Of a stretch of 64,000 bases of DNA, positions 58,110 to 64,000 are shown in pieces. Within the stretch, counting starts at the first letter, position 1, and every line of letters starts with the position of its first letter. The stretch lies in NCBI GenBank assembly GCA_045128635.1, contig JBGVRS010000171.1, forward strand, positions 1 through 64,000, written 5' to 3'. The notes under the pieces were generated by a model. That model worked only from the letters and a program-made list of their open reading frames with translations. It did not search any database and was not told the origin of the DNA. The stretch comes from HGM12587 sp045128635 (lineage in GTDB: Bacteria > Bacillota > Clostridia > Lachnospirales > Lachnospiraceae). The translations under genes and the position numbers were made by a program.

Positions 58110-59267
58110 TTACAAATTCATCTTCTTACGTGCTGCCATAATACACTCCTGATCGATAAATTCTTTTTTCTGTACCATCATGCACACAGCAGCTTCGTTC
58201 AGCACAGACTCTATCGCCGAACAGCTCATGCCATTAAATAAGTCGGCAAGTTTTTCTGCGTTTAGTTCTTCTGCCAAAGTCTTTCCTTTCGTATACATTT
58301 CCACCAGTTCCATTCTGGTCTTCTTATCAGGATTTCCAATGGTGTATTTTAAATCAAAACGCCCCGGACGAATGAGTGCCGGATCAAGTGCCGCATAAGA
58401 GTTGGTCGCAGCAATGACCATGACACCATTGCCACCCTCAAAGCCATCCATCTCGTTTAACATAACTGTGATAAGACGGTTATTTTCCTTATCGATTCCG
58501 GAACCGCCATAGTTTCTCTTCTCGCCGATACCATCAAATTCATCAATGAACAAAATACATGGTTTATATTTCTGAGCTTTTTTAAATAACTGTTTGATTT
58601 TTCTAGGTCCCAAAGACATCAGTGCGCTCTGAAAATCTGCACCTTTCGATGCGATAAAATTCACACCTGCTTCCTGTGCCAAAGCTTTTGCAAATAAAGT
58701 TTTTCCATTTCCCGGAGGCCCCTCTAAGATAATTCCCTTGGTCGGACGGATTCCCTGCTGTTTGTACTTTTCAGGATTCTTTAAGATATCCACCGCATAA
58801 GACATTTCATTTTTCAGTTCGTCCATACCTGCAATATCTTTAAATGATACGCCTGTATGTCTGACGACCTTAAAACTATCCTTATGTTCTTTCATAAATT
58901 TCTGTGAAACAAACCACACTGCGCCTAAGAAAACAACATAGAACATTACATCCAGTATGTAGATTAGAGGATCTTCTTCTGTTGCCAGATTTTCAACCTT
59001 TACTCCTGCCAAAAGTAATTTTTCTTTAAAACCATCATACTCCGGATTGTCTGTATAATAAGTGATTTCATCTGCATATTTTTTGAATTCCACTCTGTCA
59101 GTATCAATGACTGCGCTTTCGATTTTCTGTGCTTCTACTGCTTCATAAAAATCCGCATAACTTACATAAGTTCCTTTTTCTTCATCTCCAAATAAGAGAT
59201 ACGCAATTCCTGCAATTATTAGTAAAAGCAGAAGTATACGTGATGTTTTCTTTTTGTTCTTTACCAT
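58110..59267 (-). CDS. FtsH-like membrane AAA ATPase lacking the M41 protease domain
   Basis: 385-residue protein with an FtsH architecture up to the end of the AAA lid: N-terminal helix (RILLLLLIIAGIAYLLFG), an extracytoplasmic domain (about 30-110), a second helix (IYILDVMFYVVFLGAVWFV), then the AAA core with Walker A LEGPPGNGKTLFAKA, Walker B ILFIDEFDGIGEK and the second region of homology LIRPGRFDLKYTIG. It stops shortly after the lid helix CSAIESVLNEAAVCMM; the HExxH zinc protease domain is absent. A terminator follows on the same side, so it looks like a settled gene rather than a recent break. It may act as a membrane unfoldase or bind other FtsH subunits. Confidence 0.88.
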   Translation of the reverse strand: MVKNKKKTSRILLLLLIIAGIAYLLFGDEEKGTYVSYADFYEAVEAQKIESAVIDTDRVEFKKYADEITYYTDNPEYDGFKEKLLLAGVKVENLATEEDPLIYILDVMFYVVFLGAVWFVSQKFMKEHKDSFKVVRHTGVSFKDIAGMDELKNEMSYAVDILKNPEKYKQQGIRPTKGIILEGPPGNGKTLFAKALAQEAGVNFIASKGADFQSALMSLGPRKIKQLFKKAQKYKPCILFIDEFDGIGEKRNYGGSGIDKENNRLITVMLNEMDGFEGGNGVMVIAATNSYAALDPALIRPGRFDLKYTIGNPDKKTRMELVEMYTKGKTLAEELNAEKLADLFNGMSCSAIESVLNEAAVCMMVQKKEFIDQECIMAARKKMNL

Positions 59268-59278
59268 TTTTTACTCCT

Positions 59279-59887
59279 CTATAATGTTTCATCGGATAAC
59301 TGCTGTAATTCTGCTCCGTATCTGAAAATATAGGATGCTAACAGAAACACAAAAAATACAATTAAAAATCCAAGTTCCAGTCGATAATCCGGAATTATCG
59401 CTAAAATATTCTTTCCGTCCACTAAACTTTCTAACTGATAATGATTCATTTTCATGGATGTTATCATTGCAGCACCCATATTTCCTATAATTCCGTAAAC
59501 CAAGGTCAAGAAACTTAATTTTTTTAAATAATCACTTATTGAACGATCAAATGGATTTCCTTCCATCATTGGAATCATCATTTTACGGGCATAACGAAAA
59601 CCAATCCACAAAATGGCTAAAAGTATGACTGTCCACACACAATTTCCCCATCCATAAGCCAAATCAATTCCCATCTCTGCCCCAGTGGCAAGTTCCATCG
59701 AAAACTCTCCCGTTGAAAATTTAATAATATCAGCGGTATTTACATTTTCAGGATTTACCAGATATGCAATATTTAGAAGCAAAAATCCGAATATCACTAA
59801 AACACCACCTACAATATTTACAATCTGCACGACTTTTAATATTTTATCCAGCCTTTTTGCTGTTCCAATCAAACGTTCCTGATTCAT
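59279..59887 (-). CDS. DUF2975 family membrane protein (copy 2)
   Basis: 202-residue protein with four helices (VVQIVNIVGGVLVIFGFLLL; NCVWTVILLAILWIGFRYA; LSFLTLVYGIIGNMGAAMI; LGFLIVFFVFLLASYIFRYG) and the typical GNPFDRSISDYLKKLS segment between them. It ends in RYGAELQQLSDETL, nearly the same ending as the protein encoded at 60120-60722, so the two are paralogues. The start at 59887 (MNQERLIGT) follows AAGGAGGA; an upstream in-frame ATG overlaps the XRE gene. Function is unknown; the family is commonly next to small XRE regulators. Confidence 0.85.
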   Translation of the reverse strand: MNQERLIGTAKRLDKILKVVQIVNIVGGVLVIFGFLLLNIAYLVNPENVNTADIIKFSTGEFSMELATGAEMGIDLAYGWGNCVWTVILLAILWIGFRYARKMMIPMMEGNPFDRSISDYLKKLSFLTLVYGIIGNMGAAMITSMKMNHYQLESLVDGKNILAIIPDYRLELGFLIVFFVFLLASYIFRYGAELQQLSDETL

Positions 59888-59897
59888 ATGCTCCTCC

Positions 59898-60110
59898 TTA
59901 CTCATCTTTCTGATACTCTAAAATGTCTCCCGGCTGACAATTCAGTGCTTCACAAATTGCCTCCAATGTAGAGAAGCGAACCGCACTTACTTTTCCGGTT
60001 TTTAATTTTGATAAATTTACATTTGAAACACCCACACGTTCTGATAGCTCATTCAAACTCATTTTGCGGTCTGCCATGACTCTGTCCAGACGTAAAATAA
60101 TCTTTCCCAT
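59898..60110 (-). CDS. Small XRE-family transcriptional regulator (YozG-like)
   Basis: 70-residue Cro/CI-type helix-turn-helix protein: LDRVMADRKMSLNELSERVG, SNVNLSKLKTGKVSAVRFST and LEAICEALNCQPGDILEY are the usual helices of the family. It has no sensor domain. GGAGAAAAAG precedes the ATG. It lies between two DUF2975 genes, 10 bp from each, and probably controls the trio. Confidence 0.92.
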   Translation of the reverse strand: MGKIILRLDRVMADRKMSLNELSERVGVSNVNLSKLKTGKVSAVRFSTLEAICEALNCQPGDILEYQKDE

Positions 60111-60119
60111 CTTTTTCTC

Positions 60120-60722
60120 CTACAATGTTTCATCGGATAATTTCTGCAACTCTGTCCCATATTGAAAAATATACGACATTAGAAAAATCATTGCTGCTAC
60201 TATCAAAAATTTTGTATCCAACGTCACTGATAATTCGATATCTGTAATTCTTTCCGGACGAAACAGTTCACTGATATGATAAGCGGTATAACAAGTGGTA
60301 TCAATTACCACTTTCACAACAGACCAAATGGCACCGCCAACCAGTGTGAGAATTCCGAGTACCTTCAAATTCTTTGGCACACTTTCGTCAAAAGGTAACC
60401 CTTCTTTCATAGGCGCTAATATTTTTCTGAAAATTTTTGATGCATAGATGAGAAATCCACAAATTCCAATTCCAAACATTAGCCCAACAAAAAATCTGGT
60501 ATTTATATACTGAACAGAAGGTGCATATTCTGACGCAAGACCTACCTCTACACTTCCAAGGTTTAGCACCAGAGATTCTCTTAACATACTTTTATTCATC
60601 GAAATATTGCCAAGTTCTACAATTCCCAAAATAAGCATCAAGGCAGCGCCTATCATATTTCCGTACATCAAAATTTTTGCAACTGTATCAAGAGTTTTCG
60701 CCATCTTCTTTAGTTTTTCCAT
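60120..60722 (-). CDS. DUF2975 family membrane protein (copy 1)
   Basis: 200-residue protein with four helices (IGAALMLILGIVELGNI; FFVGLMFGIGICGFLIYASK; VLGILTLVGGAIWSVVKVVI; FLIVAAMIFLMSYIFQYG) and the segment EGLPFDESVPKNLKVLG. The ending QYGTELQKLSDETL is shared with the paralogue at 59279-59887. The ATG at 60722 (MEKLKKMAKTLD) follows GGAGG; the frame itself opens at 60740. First gene of the DUF2975-XRE-DUF2975 group. Confidence 0.85.
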   Translation of the reverse strand: MEKLKKMAKTLDTVAKILMYGNMIGAALMLILGIVELGNISMNKSMLRESLVLNLGSVEVGLASEYAPSVQYINTRFFVGLMFGIGICGFLIYASKIFRKILAPMKEGLPFDESVPKNLKVLGILTLVGGAIWSVVKVVIDTTCYTAYHISELFRPERITDIELSVTLDTKFLIVAAMIFLMSYIFQYGTELQKLSDETL

Positions 60723-60863
60723 ACCCGCACCTCCGTACATTCTTTCTGTTTCTTTCTGTTTGCACCTTCAGTATATGTTTTTATATATACGATTGTCAAT
60801 GCTTTTTTATCGTTTATCATTAAATATTTAATGTTTCTTCATTTTCCCAAGCAAGATAAAGCA

Positions 60864-60904
60864 AACTAGGGGAAAACGATATTATTAACCGTTTTCCCCT
60901 AGTT
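60864..60904 (-). terminator. Hairpin downstream of the hicB-like gene
   Basis: Perfect 15-bp inverted repeat (60864-60878 and 60890-60904, core CTAGGGGAAAACG) with an 11-nt loop, 8 bp after the hicB-like stop. The minus-strand tail (TGCTTTATCTTG) is weakly T-rich; the plus-strand side has ATTTTT. Confidence 0.65.
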
Positions 60905-60912
60905 ATTTTTAC

Positions 60913-61254
60913 TTATCCAATTTGAAGCATATAGTTTTGTAGTGCCTTCTCAACTAAACTGTTTAAAGATACCTGTTTAGAAATCGCACATATTGCAATT
61001 TGTTTATGAAGTTCTGGAGAAATTCGAATGTTAAAGCTACCCTTATATGCCTTTTCTGGTTCAATCCCTCCCTCTTCACAAAATTTAAGGTATGCATCCA
61101 CGGATTCATGAAAATCCCTGACAAGTTCCTTCGCATTAATTCCTTCGTAGGAAATTAATGAGCGAATGCCTTGTACCTGACCAAAAAAAAGTTCATCCGT
61201 TTCTGAGAACTCAACACTTCCAATGTATCCTTTGTATTCCATTGTATTTTTCAC
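60913..61254 (-). CDS. HicB family antitoxin-like protein
   Basis: 113-residue protein with the two HicB parts: an N-terminal degraded RNase H-like domain (YKGYIGSVEFSETDELFFGQ and GIRSLISYEGINAKELVRDF) and a C-terminal ribbon-helix-helix (SFNIRISPELHKQIAICAIS then LNSLVEKALQNY). It starts at GTG with GGAGG 7 nt upstream; the GTG overlaps the stop of a 29-codon frame by 4 bp. HicB normally neutralises and represses with HicA; no HicA-like gene is seen on either side. It may be a solitary regulator. Confidence 0.88.
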   Translation of the reverse strand: MKNTMEYKGYIGSVEFSETDELFFGQVQGIRSLISYEGINAKELVRDFHESVDAYLKFCEEGGIEPEKAYKGSFNIRISPELHKQIAICAISKQVSLNSLVEKALQNYMLQIG

Positions 61255-61340
61255 ACCAAGCCCTCCTTTTCTAAGGTTTCCACTAATTGCTTTATCTGAT
61301 AATCCAGCAGTTCTTTTCTCGAATGTGGTTTATGTAGCAA
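61251..61340 (-). CDS. Possible 29-codon leader ORF coupled to the hicB-like gene
   Basis: Frame from TTG at 61340 to TGA at 61251, encoding LHKPHSRKELLDYQIKQLVE then TLEKEGLV, a plausible amphipathic helix. Its stop overlaps the hicB-like GTG (GTGA), a typical coupling arrangement, and its last codons contain the hicB Shine-Dalgarno site. No ribosome-binding site is evident before the TTG. An in-frame stop lies just upstream, so it is not the tail of a HicA gene in this sequence, though a remnant cannot be excluded. Confidence 0.35.
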   Translation of the reverse strand: MLHKPHSRKELLDYQIKQLVETLEKEGLV

Positions 61341-61389
61341 CTATTTTTAGTTGCATTATAATTATATGATATTAGTTCGTTTTTTTCAA
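61337..61389 (-). promoter_or_regulatory. Promoter and operator-like palindrome of the hicB-like gene
   Basis: Minus-strand -35 TTGAAA (opposite 61384-61389), 17-bp spacer, consensus -10 TATAAT (opposite 61361-61366). The inverted repeat GCAACTA/TAGTTGC (61337-61343 and 61348-61354) sits at the expected transcript start, where an autoregulatory ribbon-helix-helix protein would bind. Confidence 0.65.
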
Positions 61390-61430
61390 CAAAAAAGAAA
61401 TGTAAGATTCCTCTCACATTTCTTTTTCTC

Positions 61431-62588
61431 TTATATCATATTTTCAATTTCTTCTAAAATTTCCTTTTTTGTACCATTCAAGGACCCCTGCACCATCTGT
61501 GGCTTTCCACCTCCTTTTCCATTAAACTTTGCATTCAACTGTTTTGAAATTTCACGAACATCCAGTTCTTTACTTCCTAGGATATAGTGATAACCTTTTT
61601 CGTCATTACCAATAAATGCCCCACAAATTCCATCACAACGCTCCATGGCTCCATTGACAAAATTTCTCATCGCAATCGAATCCAAATCTTCTTCGAAAAT
61701 GCATATACATTGATCTTCTGCATGAATCTTATCCAGCTTTTCCTGTAAATACATTGCCTGAATGTGATTTAACTGCTCACGAAGCTTCGCCTGCTGCTCC
61801 TGCAAGTGTTCCACTGCTTCTCCAATTTTCTCCGGTTTCGCAGAAAGTGCTGCAGATACTTTTCCCACAGATTCCTGCTTCTGCTGATAATCCTTCAAAG
61901 CTCGCATACCACAAACAATGGTCAAACGACAGCCACCACGGTGTCTGTCACAGCTCTGGATTTTCAAAAGTCCAACTTCCGCCGTAGTCTTTACATGAGG
62001 TGCGCAACACGCACATCTGTCAATTCCGGGAATTTCTACGATGCGCACCTGACCTTCAATCTCTATCTTACTTCGATAGTCCATTTCAGCAAGTTCAGCT
62101 TTTGTCGGAAATTTCACCTGAACAGGAATATTTTCATGAATTGCCTGATTTACTCTGATTTCCAGTTCACGTACCTGCTCTTCGCTCAATTCTCCATCAA
62201 AATCCAGTGTGGTAATTTCCGAACTCAAATGAAATCCTACATTGTTATAATTATAAGTAGAGCAAACAATTCCGGATAAAATGTGTTCTCCTGTATGCTG
62301 CTGCATCTTATCAAAACGAATCGCAAAATCTATTTTACCTGCTACCTTTGTACCTACTTCCAGCGGGGCTTTCGTTTCGTGATAGATGACACCATTCTTT
62401 TCACGGGTATCTGCCACTTTCACATCATTTAACCAGCCGCTATCTCCAGTCTGACCGCCACCTTCCGGGAAGAATACCGTTTTATCAAGTGTAATCCTCC
62501 AAGTAGTTTCATTCTTCTGCTCACAGGAAACTACTGTAGCCTGAAATTCTTTTAAGTAACTGTCTTTATCATATAATTTTTCTGTCAT
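61431..62588 (-). CDS. Alanyl-tRNA editing protein (AlaX-L type)
   Basis: 385-residue trans-editing enzyme that removes serine or glycine from mischarged tRNA-Ala. It has the AlaRS-like second domain start (FFPEGGGQTGDSGWL), the zinc-binding HxxxH in QQHTGEHILSG (His98, His102) with the later Cys/His pair in DRCACCAPHV, then the SQC-like CDRHRGGCRLTIVCG, and a C-terminal DHHA1 domain ending with NAKFNGKGGGKPQMVQGSL. The ATG at 62588 follows AAGGAAATTGAA. It starts 13 bp after the YkgJ-type gene ends. Confidence 0.93.
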   Translation of the reverse strand: MTEKLYDKDSYLKEFQATVVSCEQKNETTWRITLDKTVFFPEGGGQTGDSGWLNDVKVADTREKNGVIYHETKAPLEVGTKVAGKIDFAIRFDKMQQHTGEHILSGIVCSTYNYNNVGFHLSSEITTLDFDGELSEEQVRELEIRVNQAIHENIPVQVKFPTKAELAEMDYRSKIEIEGQVRIVEIPGIDRCACCAPHVKTTAEVGLLKIQSCDRHRGGCRLTIVCGMRALKDYQQKQESVGKVSAALSAKPEKIGEAVEHLQEQQAKLREQLNHIQAMYLQEKLDKIHAEDQCICIFEEDLDSIAMRNFVNGAMERCDGICGAFIGNDEKGYHYILGSKELDVREISKQLNAKFNGKGGGKPQMVQGSLNGTKKEILEEIENMI

Positions 62589-62601
62589 TTCAATTTCCTT
62601 C

Positions 62602-63264
62602 TTACACATGAAAAATCATCTTTGCCTGCCCCCTGCGTTCCTCATACTGCGGATAGAAATCCTTCGAACGATCATAAGGCTTTATATAAAATGTCTGCAG
62701 CAGGAACATACTTACCTGCTTTGCTACCGCCTCATCGGAATCATTGGCACGTTCTTCCATCTTCATCAGGAAATTATGCCAGTCAGCCACAAAGCTTTCA
62801 TACTGCTTCAGATTTGGTGTATCAATCCACTTTTTCACTTTGACTTTTGTACGATTTTCTTTTTTACATTCATGTGTCTGTAAAAAGTATTTAAAACCGC
62901 CATCCTCGTAGTATCTTCCCAGAGGGAACAATCTGCAAATCCCTGGTCTGTGAGCATGGATACTGCAGCGTCCGTTTCTATCCAAAAATCCACAGGCTTC
63001 ATTAGGTCCTGCCATACGAAGGTTTGGCAAAATGATACCATCTACCACATTTAACTCAATATATTGGTTAAGCAATGCTTCAAAACTCATTTCCAGATTC
63101 GTTGTCAGACGGTAAATGTCCAGCGGATCTAAGATAATGGATTCGCCCATTCCGTGGCAGCATGCAGAACAGCCCGCACAGTCACCGCAGTCTGCTTTCA
63201 TCATATCATTGCTTGTATATAATCTGCCGTCAGATATTTCTTCCAGCGATACATTTCTCTTCAT
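62602..63264 (-). CDS. YkgJ-type cysteine cluster protein
   Basis: 220-residue protein of the CxxCxxCC family (YkgJ/PF03692). The signature is in CGDCAGCSACCHGMGESIIL (about residues 26-45), followed by CGFLDRNGRCSIHAHRPGIC then RLFP, giving eight cysteines that probably bind zinc or an Fe-S cluster. A C-terminal helical part follows (KKWIDTPNLKQYESFVADWH). The family's function is not established; it is distantly related in appearance to the FliB cysteine cluster. GGAGAG precedes the ATG. Confidence 0.88.
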   Translation of the reverse strand: MKRNVSLEEISDGRLYTSNDMMKADCGDCAGCSACCHGMGESIILDPLDIYRLTTNLEMSFEALLNQYIELNVVDGIILPNLRMAGPNEACGFLDRNGRCSIHAHRPGICRLFPLGRYYEDGGFKYFLQTHECKKENRTKVKVKKWIDTPNLKQYESFVADWHNFLMKMEERANDSDEAVAKQVSMFLLQTFYIKPYDRSKDFYPQYEERRGQAKMIFHV

Positions 63265-63285
63265 CGCAACTCTCCTATTTTCAAA

Positions 63286-63311
63286 AAAGGGGATGCTTTT
63301 GCACCCCCTTT
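63286..63311 (-). terminator. aspS terminator
   Basis: 11-bp inverted repeat AAAGGGGATGC (63286-63296) and GCACCCCCTTT (63301-63311) with one G-U pair and a 4-nt loop, followed on the minus strand by TTTTTTGAAAA. It lies 11 bp after the aspS stop. Confidence 0.82.
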
Positions 63312-63321
63312 GGTTACAATA

Positions 63322-64000
63322 TTATTTTTCTTCTTTTGGTAAATCAATCTTAATATGAACATCAGCAAGCTGTTTTGGATCAACTTCTGATGGAGCACCC
63401 ATCATAACGTCCATAGCTGTCTTGTTCATTGGGAATGGAATGATTTCACGAATACTTTCTTCACCTGCGATTAACATTACCATACGGTCAACACCTGGTG
63501 CGATACCTGCATGTGGTGGTGCACCATATGTGAATGCATTGTACATCGCTGGGAATTTTGCTTTCACATCATCTTCGCCAAGACGAACAAGTTCAAATGC
63601 TTTGATCATGATTTCAGGATCGTGGTTACGAACCGCACCTGAAGATAATTCTACACCGTTACATACTAAGTCGTACTGGTATGCAAGAATGTCTAATGGG
63701 TCTTTTTCCATTAAATCTTTCATACCGCCCTGTGGCATAGAGAATGGGTTGTGACAGAATTCAAGTTCTCCTGATTCTTCGCCCATTTCGTACATTGGGA
63801 AGTCTACGATCCAGCAGAATTCGTAGCAGTCTTTCTTCATGTGACCTTCTACTGTGTTACCTAAAATCTTACGGAATACGCCGGCTGTTTTCTGAGCTAC
63901 TAACTTCTTGCCAGCTGTTAAACCTACAAAATCACCTGGTTTTAATCCAAGGGCTGCAATCACAGCATCTTTTCTTTCAACTAAGAATTTAGAAATACCA
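63322..64000 (-). CDS. aspS: Aspartyl-tRNA synthetase (C-terminal part; 5' end outside window)
   Basis: C-terminal 225 or so residues of a class II aspartyl-tRNA synthetase; the frame is open to the window edge. Visible are the end of the bacterial insertion (GAD) domain (KPGDFVGLTAGKKLV), the EFCWIVDFPMYE block, FCHNPFSMPQGG, YDLVCNGVELSSGAVRNHDP (the bacterial AspRS GxELxxGSxR-like region) and motif 3 AGIAPGVDRMVMLIAG, then REIIPFPMNKTAMDVMMGAP. It ends at a strong terminator ahead of the YkgJ-type gene. Confidence 0.97.
   Translation of the reverse strand, partial: GISKFLVERKDAVIAALGLKPGDFVGLTAGKKLVAQKTAGVFRKILGNTVEGHMKKDCYEFCWIVDFPMYEMGEESGELEFCHNPFSMPQGGMKDLMEKDPLDILAYQYDLVCNGVELSSGAVRNHDPEIMIKAFELVRLGEDDVKAKFPAMYNAFTYGAPPHAGIAPGVDRMVMLIAGEESIREIIPFPMNKTAMDVMMGAPSEVDPKQLADVHIKIDLPKEEK

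Noticed and set aside
61258..61350. Decayed hicA
   Set aside because: The in-frame translation upstream of hicB does not resemble HicA (no GSH-type motif), and a stop lies just upstream. It is kept only as a possible short frame.

Overview
The window is a gene-dense, AT-rich stretch of a low-GC Gram-positive chromosome. The gene families point to an anaerobic, spore-forming Clostridia member, most likely Lachnospiraceae (Blautia/Mediterraneibacter/Dorea-like): clpX-clpP-tig order, an FtsEX-PcsB-type cluster, SpoVAE, an oxygen-sensitive class III ribonucleotide reductase, a QueT queuosine-precursor transporter, a class II GalT, and Rnf/EET-type flavoproteins. No rRNA, tRNA, CRISPR array, insertion sequence or prophage was recognised. 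The family assignment is inference from gene content; no 16S is present.

Layout. 1-3.8 kb (minus): protein quality control (clpX, cut by the window edge; clpP; trigger factor), a DJ-1/PfpI protein and a CYTH protein. 3.8-12.5 kb: cell wall and division (class A PBP; ftsE-ftsX, a coiled-coil M23 hydrolase, an S41 protease), with a divergent YigZ/IMPACT gene and a CdaR-type regulator. 12.7-17.5 kb: a tiny membrane protein, glycogen branching enzyme, and an unusual TPR/acidic-linker/degenerate-AAA protein. 17.6-25.1 kb: degV followed by a three-gene MukBEF/Wadjet-like condensin (JetA, JetB, JetC types) with no JetD nuclease. 25.2-32.2 kb: lone spoVAE, nrdD, a His-rich CsoR-type regulator, a YhaO/YhaN (SbcD/SbcC-like) pair and asnS.

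32.4-40.2 kb: queT behind a structured leader, then a convergent eight-gene redox locus. It joins two modules normally described apart: EetA/EetB, a flavinylated lipoprotein and ApbE (flavin-based extracellular electron transfer) with RnfC, RnfD and RnfG but no RnfA, RnfB or RnfE in the cluster. The lipoprotein carries four putative FMN-attachment sites from an internal tandem duplication. I consider this locus the most interesting biology here, followed by the nuclease-less condensin operon.

40.3-45.5 kb: the Leloir pathway (galK-galE-galT) divergent from a LacI/GalR-type repressor, with repeated TTTACT/AGTAAA operator-like sites between. 45.5-54.1 kb: housekeeping and small genes (HAD phosphatase, lipid kinase, tyrS, FliB-like, VOC, an AAA/DUF4143 ATPase with four 32-bp direct repeats at its promoter, cutC, plsY, a CmpB-type membrane protein). 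54.3-64 kb: a Ca2+-type P-ATPase, a double-Nudix protein, an FtsH-like AAA protein lacking the protease domain, two DUF2975 membrane proteins around an XRE regulator, a HicB-like gene without HicA, an alanyl-tRNA editing protein, a YkgJ-type cysteine cluster protein, and aspS cut by the right edge.

Start codons were moved inward from the longest frame wherever a Shine-Dalgarno site decided it. Promoters and hairpins were read by eye and have not been tested by folding or experiment.
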